Below, piece by piece: positions 1 through 9,686 of a DNA stretch of 64,000 bases. Under the pieces are notes generated by a model. That model was not told the DNA's origin, did no database searches, and worked only from the letters and a program-made list of their open reading frames with translations. Location: assembly GCA_963580455.1 (NCBI GenBank), contig OY756962.1:11922001-11986000 (forward strand). The letters are read 5' to 3'. How positions within the stretch are numbered: position 1 is the first letter of the stretch; each line of letters starts with the position of its first letter. A program made the position numbers and the translations under genes. This DNA comes from Euonymus europaeus. Taxonomy: Eukaryota > Streptophyta > Magnoliopsida > Celastrales > Celastraceae.

Positions 1-1169
1 ATCTATGGCGGAGCTTGTAACGGTTTTTGTCCATTTGTTATAGTAAGGTGGTGTTTTGGCATCGGAATAATCTAGGAAGCTTATACTCATAATTTTTGAC
101 ATAGAGGAACAATAAAAATTGTACATCGAGCAACTTTTATGGCCCAAAATTGGTCAACTCTCTCGATGGAGTTGTTTTTAATTGGTTTGCCAAATTTAGA
201 TTGAAATTTGTTCTCCTGGCAACAAAACAATTTACGAATCGAATACTAGTAATTTTAAACATAAAGAAACAATAAAAAGTGCATGCCGAACAAATTTCAT
301 GGTTTCGAATTGCTCAACTCTCCTAATGGAGAAGCTTTTAACGGTTTTATAAATTTGTCATAGAAAGTTGGTGTTTTGGCATTGAAATAATCTAGGAAGT
401 TTATACTCATAAAATTTGGCATACAAGAACAGTAAAAAGTGTACACCGAGCAACTATGATGGTCCGAAATTGCTCAAATCTATCTATGGCGGAGCTTTTA
501 ACGGTTTTTGTCCATTTGTCATAGTAAGGTGTTGTTTTGGCATCGCAATAATCTAGGAAGCTTATACTCGTAAAATTGGACATAGAAGAACAATAAAAAG
601 TGTACACCGAACAACTTTTAGGGCCCGAAATTACTCCACTCTCTCGGTGAAGTTGTTTTTAAAAGTTCTGTCAAATTTGGACCTAAATTTGTTCTTGACA
701 GCAAAATAATTTACGAAGCGAATAATAGTAATTTTGGACATAAAGAAACAATAAAAAGTGCATACCGAGCAACTTTCATGGTTCAGAATTGCTCAAGTCT
801 CCTTATGTGGGAGCTTTTAACGGTTTTGTCTATTTGTCATGGAAAGTTGATGTTTTGGCATCCAAATAATCTAGGAAGCTTATACTCATAAAATTTGAAA
901 TAGAAGAACAATAAAAAGTGTACACCGAGCAACTTTGATGATCCGAAGTTGCTCCACTCTATATATGGTGGTGCTTTTAACGACTTTTGTCCATTTTTCA
1001 TAGAAAGGTGGTGTTTTGACATCGAAATAATTTAGGAATCTTATACTCAAAAACGTTGACATTGAAGAACAATAAAAAGTGTATACCGAGCAACTTTGAT
1101 GGTCCGCAGTTGCTCAACTCTATCTATGGTGGGGCTTTTAACGGTTTTTGTTCATTTGTCATAGAAAGT
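1..1169. repeat. Satellite array, block A (about 160-bp monomers)
   Basis: About seven head-to-tail monomers are visible. Each repeats the same landmarks in order: a ctatctatgg or tctctcg segment, gtccatttgtcatagaaag, ggcatcgaaataatctagg, an AAGCTT site, agaacaataaaaagtg, and an accgagcaact...gttgctc dyad. B-type monomers, marked by ttgttctc followed by aatttacgaagcg, lie near 193-242 and 677-720. The block stops inside a monomer at about 1169, where unrelated DNA begins. The left end is cut by the window, so its full length is unknown. Confidence 0.95.
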
Positions 1170-1805
1170 AAATACTGATCTCAGTGCAACACAAAAGGAA
1201 GCACATGCACATTAGTGTCATGCACGCACAAAAGCAGTAGTGGCAAGTCACCCTAAGCCTATCCCCACTCCAAATCCATAACGAGTCTGACATGTTTATC
1301 CCATCCAAAAAAGTACATTCTGCTTAACCCAAACAAGGCAGGTTCACTGGGCCTGCTAAGCCTTTCTATTGCCATCCCATAAGAAGCTGGAGTCGAAGGA
1401 AAATATTTGACGAATAGGTCCACTACCATAAGCATTTGACAAGATATGAGACTAGAACTTCAATAAATGTAGAAGACTTCAAATTAACATATAACTTGGA
1501 CTTTAAAGAAGGGCATTATGTCTTGAAGGATATGGTTAACCTCAAGTCCTTAAGCTTATAAGTAGCAAAAACTGACAACAATTCGATTCCAATGCCCTTG
1601 TGTTATTCCTGCATTCATTTTTTGCACTTTCAAGATATTACATTTATCAAAATATTACATGAATAATTGAATACTGTCCATGAAATCTGCAGAATTAAGA
1701 AACATGGTGGATTACAAAGATTAACCATTTCCCATTTAGGATGATCAATGCTTGAAAAGAGTAATGACTAATATATGCATGGTTGCAATACAAACTGCAC
1801 ATTAC
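1170..1805. other. Non-satellite DNA, probably intron or 3' part of the CSTF64-like fragment
   Basis: This stretch starts where the satellite breaks off and ends at a splice donor (GTAAT on the minus strand, 1801-1805) of the CSTF64-like exon. I see no long open frame and no sequence matching the conserved glutamine-rich C-terminal helix expected from the next CSTF64 exons. It is most simply the start of the following intron, with the last exons lost at the satellite junction. Confidence 0.45.
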
Positions 1806-2071
1806 CTGCAATCTCTGTTTTGTAGAATATAGCACAGTTTCTGCCTTAACAACTGGATTTACAGGCACTGAACCAACTCCTATTGCTTGTGATGGTGTAG
1901 ATCTGAAAGCAGTAGGCACATCCAAACCGCCTACAGAGGAAGAGGCACCCCTGCCATCTTCTAGTTTAACCGATTTTGATGGCCGATTGCCAACTTCTGA
2001 AGCATCATGATAAATTCTTTTTTCCCCTAACCCCATACCTACGTTTGGATATGCATTGCTTCTACTGCTCC
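1806..2071 (-). other. CSTF64-like exon c, 3' piece
   Basis: This piece reads SSRSNAYPNVGMGLGEK, then RPSKSVKLEDGRGASSS, then QAIGVGSVPVNPVVKAE, and ends KQRLQ at a GTAATG donor (1801-1806). The RPSK..KLEDGRG block resembles the segment upstream of the C-terminal domain in eudicot CSTF64. The remaining part of this exon lies at 4040-4049 and 6037-6111, beyond the two LTR insertions. Confidence 0.7.
2067..2071. repeat. Target-site duplication GCTCC, left copy (right copy 4035-4039)
   Basis: GCTCC directly precedes the solo LTR at 2072 and directly follows it at 4035-4039. A 5-bp duplication is the usual integration signature of Ty3/gypsy elements. It also fixes the LTR ends as TGT...ACA for this family. 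Confidence 0.9.
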
Positions 2072-4034
2072 TTTCACGCCCCGATTCCGGAGACGCGACT
2101 GGGTGCTCTCTCCGTACCCTTCCTAAGTCACTAGTGTGAACATCCGGGATTAACCGGAAATCCGGCGGCATCTCCCCGTATATCGGAGAGTGCCAACCTG
2201 CATCAGAAATGCAGCAACACAACATCACACTAGCAACCTAGAAATCATAGGCCTCGGGCCTCAACCACCTACAATCCTGACCCTAGGCCTTAGGCCATTC
2301 ACTACCAGCATGCACAAACTGATGGCATCACATATAAATCTACACATAGATTCATATATCATCAAATATAACCATAAATCATCATCCACATCAACATGCA
2401 CGCACAACCGTGCCAAATGATTATATTCTCACAACATAGATATACTACATACACCCATATGCATAGAGTATATATCTAGCACCCCATCCTATCTAGGGCC
2501 ATCCATGTCACGTCCCGCTCACCGATCCGTACCACTGGTACCCGTTCCAGTATCTTCTGTGGAAGGAAGAAAGTAAAGGAGTGAGCTAGAAGCTCAGTAG
2601 GGTAAAGAAGTAAACATTGATATAGGCAGAACCAAAAGGAAGTAATGCATCAATATGTACCTACCACATGAACGTATACTCAACAAATTCACATCAACAT
2701 TTATCCAGATTAACCCTTTCAGAGCACAACAACCACAATATCATTGCAACTCAATGTAATATTGCACGGGAGCAAGCTCACCCATACCAACCACTCCTAG
2801 GATCATCCAGTTGCGTGAACCTATCACGCCCGCACCGCACAAGGCAAGTCACTTTTGACGCTCCCCCTAGTGCATTACTCCACATGGGGTTCACATGACT
2901 TGGTGGTAACAACCTTCACCTTGCCATCCTCCCATATGGCTTTCAAGTAACCTAAAGGTTCCCGAGTCCATACCCGAGTCCCCCATGCATCTCTAATGCA
3001 TTATAACATGTCAAGCCGAATAGATAAGTATATATGAATATACTATATATTTTACATAACTACCATGATACATGAACGGAGAATCACAACGTGTCCGTAA
3101 ATGACGAAACACAAAATTGTGTCATGCAACATTCAACAACTAGCAACAATCCACACAAGCTCGTTTCCCCTTAGAAGCAATTAAGGCGGAAACACAAACA
3201 ACGGCGACCAATGAGGAATAGAAACGCTAGTTAGGCAACAATAACAAAGGTTAAATAGAAAGGTTGGAAAATCCCCTACCTCATTCCGAGCGAACACACA
3301 AATTCTCAAATTTAGGGTTTTAACCCTTGGTTCTCCCAACCTATCGATTCACATCAAATTAAACTCATATAATTAATCCAAAATTCCATAGTATCATATC
3401 AATCACAATTAATCAACAAAATCATAAACACTTACTTTCTCTCTCTAGAAATTCCTCTAAAACACCTTTGTTCTTAGCCCAAACGATCCTTCACACCAAA
3501 ATCACAATCAAACCTACACATAGGTCCAAAATCAAGTCTAGAAAAACATATCTAAACCATAGAGTGTAATTCTTAAAGAATCAAACGAATCTAGAAAAAC
3601 CTAGAAATTCCAAAAACTATGAAAAACTTACCAAATCACCCAAATCAAGTTGAATCTTCATTGCTTAGCTTCAATGATCACTAATCTACAATCTTCAAGC
3701 CAAAATCTAACCAAAATCTCCTTCTCTCTCTTGTTCTCTCTCTTTCTCTCTCTAGTCGGGTTTTCCACTGCCCTCACTTTATGCAAATCCGTCCGGACGG
3801 CCATTTTATCTGCCCAGACAGATTTCTGTTCACAGAACTATCTTTTTCTTGAAATTTATTTTCCGGCTCGGTCTAAGCTTTGATTTGATATATTATGGGC
3901 CCGAAATGGACATACATACTAAAAGTTATGGCCCATTTACCGAACCTAGCTCAAAACTATTTTTCCATGATTCCGTACCTCACGGATCATCCGTAATTCG
4001 ACTCAAACTTAAATTTTTGGATTGGGGTTTCACA
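2072..4034 (-). mobile_element. Solo LTR of the Ty3/gypsy family present at 27.7-44.8 kb
   Basis: The 1963-bp segment aligns along its length with the LTRs at 27661, 34786 and 41913. They share the CACGCCCC...TTCCGGAGACGCGACTGGG start, the aaggagtgagctagaagctc segment, the TC-rich tract, a CCGTCCGGACGG palindrome (near 3790) and a GGGGTTTCACA end. Its outer end reads TTTCAC where the family has TGTCAC. The 5-bp direct repeat GCTCC at 2067-2071 and 4035-4039 is a target-site duplication. There are no internal genes, so it is a solo LTR left by LTR-LTR recombination. It is clearly more diverged than the three LTRs of the tandem array. Confidence 0.92.
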
Positions 4035-4044
4035 GCTCCAAGTT

Positions 4045-4049
4045 GAATC
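4045..4049. repeat. Target-site duplication GAATC, left copy (right copy 6032-6036)
   Basis: GAATC abuts TGTAACACCC at 4050 and recurs right after GGGGCGTTACA at 6032-6036. The left copy is only five bases from the right end of the other solo LTR's duplication, so both elements hit the same ten-base stretch of the exon. Confidence 0.9.
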
Positions 4050-6031
4050 TGTAACACCCGAAACCGTGAAAAGCTAGTAAGGTAGAATAATGTATCGTAC
4101 ATGGTAATTAAATATGATTTCCAATGTGTAAAACAATATGTGTTATGTAAGAATTTAAATATTACTGACACAATAATCAACGAGATTAAGATGCTGACAA
4201 ATTAATTAGGTAATTTTTTAAAGTTAGTTTAAAATTATGAAGGAATTAAGTAAACAACATTAGGGTCAATTTGAAATTAAGACGGGGCAAGAACTGACTA
4301 AAAAATAGGGAATAAAGGGGTAAATGAGGAAACGCAAAGATAAACCGAGGGTAGAAAGGAGAAAGCAAGTGAAGGATTAATTAGGAAAGAAAAGAAATAA
4401 ATAAAAGGACCTGTACGCATCACGAGGCAACCCTAGACCGGGCAACCAAGCTGACGGGCGGATACGGAAAACGACGATCATTAAAACGGTGGCTAACGGC
4501 GATCGGACCGACACCGGAATGACGATCTCAGAGAGAGGAGTCCAAATGTATCAGTTTCGGACGGAATGGAGCTGACGATGGCCGCCAACGGAGGAGGAGA
4601 AGGGGGAGACACCGCGGCCTTTGAACGTCGATTCCTCCGATCTCCGACTGTCGCTCATGTAGGTCAGAACGGCGGAGTAACCTCCGCGTTGTTCTCTCTC
4701 GGTTTCTGGTGGCTGTGGATGCCACCGCTCCTCTTCCGGCGGAGATCCGCTAAGAATGCTCCGCGGGTCTGTTAGACCCGCATGTGGTAGGAACGCGTCG
4801 ACCCGACCCGGATAGGTATGACAGACCCGGCCCAGACCCTTCTTTTTGACCTAGAATGTTTGATTTGACCCAAATTCAATTGGGATGACTTTATAACTAA
4901 AATTATAATAAATTGGTACATTATTGTGGATTTCAGGGACAAATTTCACTAATCGAATTACCAGGATTTAAGGAAAACACAATAGGTAAGTAATACTCAA
5001 CTGCTTTACGGAACCTTGTGATATGTGAATTTTGTGTGATAATATCTGCATCGATTGTAATGTCGATTTGATTGTATATGATAATGGTTGTATTGATTGT
5101 GATATTTTCATGAGACCGAAATTGTGATGATTTGGATATATAGAAATTGTGAACTGACATGTGATGAATTATGAATGTATTGTATATGGTTTACTACGCA
5201 TGAGGCATGACATTTCATGGCATACATGACATGCACATTAAAGCAAATGTTTTTTTACAAACCAGGTATTACTGCTACAGGGAGGGTGTACTGAAAAGAT
5301 AAAGGTTTATGAGTTCTGTTAAATGAAAAGGAAAATAAAAGGGAAAAGGAACAAAGGATACGGATGTTGACAGAAATGTGCTCTATGGTAGAGCATTAGA
5401 GGGAAATCCCGACCGGTTGCTCTGTAGCAGTTTTCCTAGGTTAAGGGCCTAATTACTGGAAAAAGGTTTTAAATGGCTGACTGTTTTCTAATGATGATGT
5501 TCACGTGCAGTCATGCATTAGTATTACTTGCTGAGCCTTGGCTCACTATGTTTCGTAATGCAGGATATGATGTTTCTACTGAGTATGTTGATTGGGCTGT
5601 TGATGGTGATGCTGCGGATCCATAGTGGGGATGCTCATGTAACAGAAGCAGTAAATCGATCATTTCAATAAATGGTTATGTAATTTATTTTATGCAAGGT
5701 AGATAGAAACCTTGCAATTCTTATATAAGCAAATACTACAAAAATTAGACCAAGGAACATTAGTCGTAAGAGGTATCTTGATTTTGACGGTAGGGTTGTG
5801 AAAATGGTAAGACTATACGCTATTCGGTATGATTAATAGTATATTATTAATTGAGGTTGTTTAGTTAATTATTTCTATTACACGTTTAATAAAATTTATA
5901 TCTGGGTATGAATTGTTATTAGTTATCGGTATGTGTAATAATTGGCTTAATGTGGAGACAAGCGGGATATTGGGAGTAGCGTTCTGATCTACGGGCTCGT
6001 GAATTAAGGTTTTGTGGGACGGGGCGTTACA
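4050..6031 (+). mobile_element. Solo LTR of a second, Ty3/gypsy-like family
   Basis: The 1982-bp segment begins TGTAACACCC and ends GGGGCGTTACA, an imperfect terminal inverted repeat typical of LTRs. It is flanked by perfect GAATC duplications at 4045-4049 and 6032-6036. It has the same kind of landmarks as the other LTR family read in its own direction (a ctgagccttggctcac segment near 5531), which suggests a related chromovirus LTR in + orientation. No gag, pol, primer-binding site or polypurine tract is present, so it is a solo LTR. The GC-rich open frames near 4530-4775 are inside the LTR and have no recognisable domain. Confidence 0.88.
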
Positions 6032-6036
6032 GAATC

Positions 6037-6111
6037 ATTGGCAATGCGAGCAGTTTTATCAGCACCCTTAATAGTCGAATCAGAAACGCCTGATGGCAGT
6101 GAGGGGCCAGG
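6037..6111 (-). other. CSTF64-like exon c, 5' piece
   Basis: The acceptor CAG at 6112-6114 precedes CCTGGCCCCTCACTG, which reads PGPSLPSGVSDSTIKG onward. The frame runs into the target duplication of the solo LTR at 4050-6031 and resumes without loss in 4040-4049 and then 2071-1806. Removing both LTRs and one copy of each 5-bp duplication restores one continuous exon. Confidence 0.7.
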
Positions 6112-6708
6112 CTGTTATCATGATGAAGTTAGATACAAAAATACAATTATATGGACAAACATAACTATAATGAATTAAAATAATTTTGTAATAAGGAATT
6201 AGAAAGGATGAAAGTAGATCTTGCAAATAATTTGAAACCCAATATTACAAGTATCACCGGTATGATTATTGCTAGAGCAATTAACAAATGCTTCAGGGCA
6301 AGGGAGGGAGAGGGGATCACCATGTTTCACCAAAATTATTAGTAAACAGAATAACCACATTGTTGGCTATTTCCAAAAAAAATAGATAACAGTTACAAGT
6401 TTTTTTTCAGAAGAAATGTCAGGCCTCTCATTTTAATACTTTGAAGAAAGTTGATCAAAAGCACATCTAAAGAAATATGGACATCTAATGAGCGAAAAAA
6501 AAAAACATGATTCTACATACAGTCCAAAGTGGGATATAGCAAACTTTCGTTTGATATATCTGGTTCTCCCTCAAGTAACTATTCAACATTAACATAAAAT
6601 AAAACTACAAAAAACTCCATGACTACCAATGCAAGGAAAACAGGAACTCTGAAGTAAACATATACACTCCTTTTATAGTGAATAACAAGTACTTGCTAAG
6701 TTTAATAC
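6112..6708 (-). other. Intron of the CSTF64-like fragment
   Basis: AT-rich sequence between the GTATTA donor (6703-6708) and the CAG acceptor (6112-6114) on the minus strand. It has an A-run near 6490-6505. I see no other gene or repeat in it. Confidence 0.5.
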
Positions 6709-7194
6709 TAGAAAGTCAATAGCCTTCAACGACGAAGGATGAAGAAAAAGTGAAGACTATACGACAGCATTTGAAAGAATTGTTGGATTCGAATTCCCCA
6801 AATTTACAACACCTAGCTGTCCTGAGTGTTGTGGTAAAGGAGGTTGCATTTGTTTGTTTAGGGAAGAACTTGTTGTCTGAATATGTAGCCTAACATTGGC
6901 ACGTGTAGAAGGAACTGATTGAAATGAGGTATGTTGTACAACACTGCTGTTGGCATGTTGAGGTTGCCCAAGAGTTTGAGGGGGACCAGAGAATTGATTA
7001 TGAACCAATGAGGTTTGGGGCATAGAAGACACTCGGCCTTCCAGAAAATTGGGTATCATGGCAGAATGAACCACATGTACAATAGGGATCATTTCAGGAA
7101 CACTTTCACCTGCTAACTGCAGACCCAGCTGGCCCTCTTGACGTGAGGAATTTGCAGGTTGGAATGGTGCCTGCCGAAGATTTGGCATCTGTAA
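6709..7194 (-). other. CSTF64-like exon b (486 bp, 162 codons)
   Basis: The acceptor is GTGCAG just before TTACAGATGCC, and the best donor is GTATTA at 6703-6708. The reading frame is rich in Gln, Pro and Ser and includes LQMPNLRQAPFQP near its start and MQPPLPQHSGQLG near residue 120, both CSTF64-like. A TAG at 6757-6759 interrupts NAVV-stop-SSLFLHP, where relatives have Gln. Otherwise the frame is open, which suggests inactivation was not very ancient. Confidence 0.65.
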
Positions 7195-7294
7195 CTGCAC
7201 AAAACAAAGGCGAGGGTAAACATAGAATTTATTTTATACAACAGACATTTCTTAAAGACGAATAACATTGATGTTTTGAGGTAAGGACACCAAC

Positions 7295-7330
7295 CACTTC
7301 AGAGGTAACCGTTCCCAGCATCACCTATGC
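7295..7330 (-). other. CSTF64-like exon a (36 bp) with a nonsense codon
   Basis: On the minus strand an acceptor TTATGTGCAG precedes GCATAGGTGATGCTGGG, and a GTTGGT donor follows GAAGTG. The 12 codons read A-stop-VMLGTVTSEV. In plant CSTF64 the segment before the LQ-PN motif is a QVMLG-type helix, so the TAG most simply replaces CAG. The exon length is a multiple of three and joins in phase to the next exon at 7194. Confidence 0.65.
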
Positions 7331-7974
7331 CTGCACATAAAGATGCACGAAGTCTTGTAAGATAAAGACCAATATAAACCTCTGAAGAAATAAGTTGCAG
7401 AGGCAATCAAAAAACACAAGAATGCAATCGAAAGTTAGACTGGCCATCAGTATGATGGCACTCACAGTACGAAAAGTTTAAACATGAAATCTTTTAAGGT
7501 AAATCAATAAAAATAACAATATATTTTCAAAGCTTGAGCTTAATGTGGGAAACTTAAATCTTGTTCATGAAGATTTGCAGCAATACCAAATGTATTCCAT
7601 CATGAATGGAACAATTGACTGTATGATAATGTCGTACAAAATGATCAAAAAGGGGTGGAATTAACATATTCAGTGTTATAGGATACCAAAATGAAGGTAA
7701 GCAACTTTAAAAAAAATAAGGAAATATAAAAACATATATTTATATCTTAATTTTATATACAGACAAACACGTGGCCCAAGTAGAGTTGCAGCGGTGAAAC
7801 CTGGAGCTCATCACAGATTCAATTATTGAAAGAGTCTTTCCACATATTATGTGAGGATAAGGTTTGCATACATTTTGCATGTCCCCTCCTTACCTTTTAC
7901 CTTAAGAAAATACAAAAAATAATAAGCAAATAAAAGCACCATTATTATACTAAATAGACATTTTTCTGAATGGC
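7331..7974 (-). other. Probable upstream intron of the CSTF64-like fragment
   Basis: AT-rich non-coding sequence upstream of exon a on the minus strand. I found no further CSTF64 exon here and no long open frame. It ends where the LINE-like remnant begins. Confidence 0.4.
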
Positions 7975-8302
7975 AAATTTATTAAAGCACACAGGTGCAA
8001 ACAAGAAGATTACAAAGAGTCTAAACTAATGGCCTCAAGAAAACTCTTGCAACAAGAATAGAAAAAAAGTTTCAAATATTTAAAAGATCCCTCTAGAAAT
8101 TTATCTATAGAGGTCTTCTAGTCATTGAAGCTTCTATCGTTCCGCTCCTTCCAAATCAGCCACCTCATGATCACACAAATAAGAGTAAATGATCCCTCTT
8201 TCTGACTTGTTTTTGCAAAGAGCACTCCATGTCACTCTGCCACTGGAAACCCAATTGACACTGAAAAAATTCCAAACCGTGATTCACAAAAGTCTTGATC
8301 AA
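7975..8302 (-). mobile_element. LINE remnant: 3' end of ORF2 and 3' UTR, truncated
   Basis: The minus strand around 8095-8175 reads VIMRWLIWKERNDRSF. The W.IWKERN.R.F signature is typical of the region after the zf-RVT domain in plant LINE ORF2 proteins. A TGA-type interruption follows within two codons, and the frame then continues SIDKFLEGSFKYLKLFF-like. The minus strand ends in a ctttaataaatttgcc-type tail near 7980, as many plant LINE 3' ends do. The 5' side is cut at the satellite junction near 8302. It is only a decayed fragment. Confidence 0.5.
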
Positions 8303-9636
8303 ATTATACTCATAAAATTTGACACAGAAGAACAATAAAAAGTGTACACCGAGCAACTTTGATGGCCCGAAATTGCTTAACTCTCTCGATAGAGTTGTTT
8401 TTAATTGTTTTGCCAAATTTAGACCGAAATTTGTTCTCTTGACAACAAAACAATTTACGAAGCGTATACTAGTAATTTTAGACATAAAGAAACTATAAAA
8501 AGCGCAGACCGAGCAATTTTCATGGTTCGGAATTGATCAACTCTTCTTATGGAGGAGCTTTTAACGGTTTTGTATTGGTCATAAAAAGTTGGTGTTTTGG
8601 CATCGAAATAATCTAGGAAGCTTATACTCGTAAAATTTGACATAGAAGAACAATAAAAAGTGTACACCGAGCAACTTTGATAGTCCGAAGTTGCTCAAAT
8701 TTATCTATGGTGGAGCTTTTAACTGTTTTTGTCCATTTTTCATAGAAAGGTTGTCTTTTGGCATCGAAATAATCTAGGAAGCTTATACTCGTAAAATTTG
8801 ACATAGAAGCACAATAAAAAGTGTATACCAGCAACTTTGATGTCCTGAAATGGCTCTACTCTCTCGATGAAGTAATTTTTAATAGTTTTGTCAAATTTAG
8901 ACCGAAATTTGTTCTCTTGACAACAAAACTATTTACGAAGCAAATACTAGTAATTTTGGACAAAAAGAAACAATAAAAAGTGCGCCCTGAGCAACTTTCA
9001 TGGTTCGGACTTCCTCAACTCTCCTTATGGAGGAGCTTTCAACGGTTTTTTCTATTTGTCATAGAAAGTTGGTGTTTTGACATCGAAATAATCTAGGAAG
9101 CTTATACTCGTTAAATTTTACATAGAAGAACAATAAAAAGTCTACATCGAGCAACTATGATGGTCCGAAGTTGCTCAACTCTATCTATGGTGGAGCTTTT
9201 AACGATTTTTGTCTATTAGTCATAAAAAGGTGGTGTTTTGGCATCGAAATAATCTAGGATGCTTATACTCGTAAAATTTGACATAGAAGAAAAATATAAA
9301 ATTTACACCGAGGAACTTTGATGGCTCGAAATTGCTCAACTCTCTCGGTGGAGTTGTTTTTAATAGTTTTGCCAAATTTACACCGAAATTTGTTATTTTG
9401 ATAACAAAACAATTTACGAAGCGAATACTAATAATTTTGGACATAAAGAAACAATAAAAAGTGCATACCGAGCAACTTTCATGGTTCGCAATTGCTCAAC
9501 TCTCCTTATGAAGGAGCTTTTAACGGTTTTGTCTATTTGTCATAGAAAGTTGTTGTTTTTGTATCGAAATAATCTAGGAAGCTTATACTCGTAAAATTTG
9601 ACATAGAAGAACAATAAAAAGTGTACACCAAGCAAC

Positions 9637-9686
9637 TTTGAGAGTCCGAAGTTCAAGCAACTTTGAGAGTACGAAGTTGCTCAACT
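9637..9686. repeat. Short internal duplication in one satellite monomer
   Basis: The segment aagcaactttgagagtccg, followed by aagttc, is immediately repeated as aagcaactttgagagtacg and then aagttgctc. The extra copy of about 26 bp lengthens this monomer and its local spacing. It involves the dyad region, which may favour slippage. Confidence 0.8.

Larger units (their letters stand above)
1806..7330 (-). pseudogene. CSTF64: CSTF64-like gene fragment, interrupted by two solo LTRs
   Basis: In plants CSTF64 is a nuclear RNA-binding subunit of the pre-mRNA 3'-end cleavage machinery. Three exons can be read on the minus strand. Exon a (7295-7330) reads A-stop-VMLGTVTSEV, exon b (6709-7194) opens LQMPNLRQAPF, and exon c (6111 down to 1806, with two insertions) opens PGPSLPSGVS and ends KQRLQ. 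The order and the motifs QVMLG.V, LQ.PN..QAP, MQPPL.QH, PGPS and RPSK..KLEDGRG match my memory of the CSTF64 hinge and Pro/Gln-rich region. Exons a and b are whole numbers of codons and splice in phase. The N-terminal RRM exons and the C-terminal exons are absent. Two in-frame TAG codons replace expected CAG (7325-7327 and 6757-6759). Flanking satellite and nonsense codons make this a non-functional relic. The family call rests on recalled sequence; no search was run. Confidence 0.75.

Noticed and set aside
4530..4775. GC-rich open frames inside the second solo LTR
   Set aside because: They overlap on both strands, lie wholly within the LTR and show no domain.
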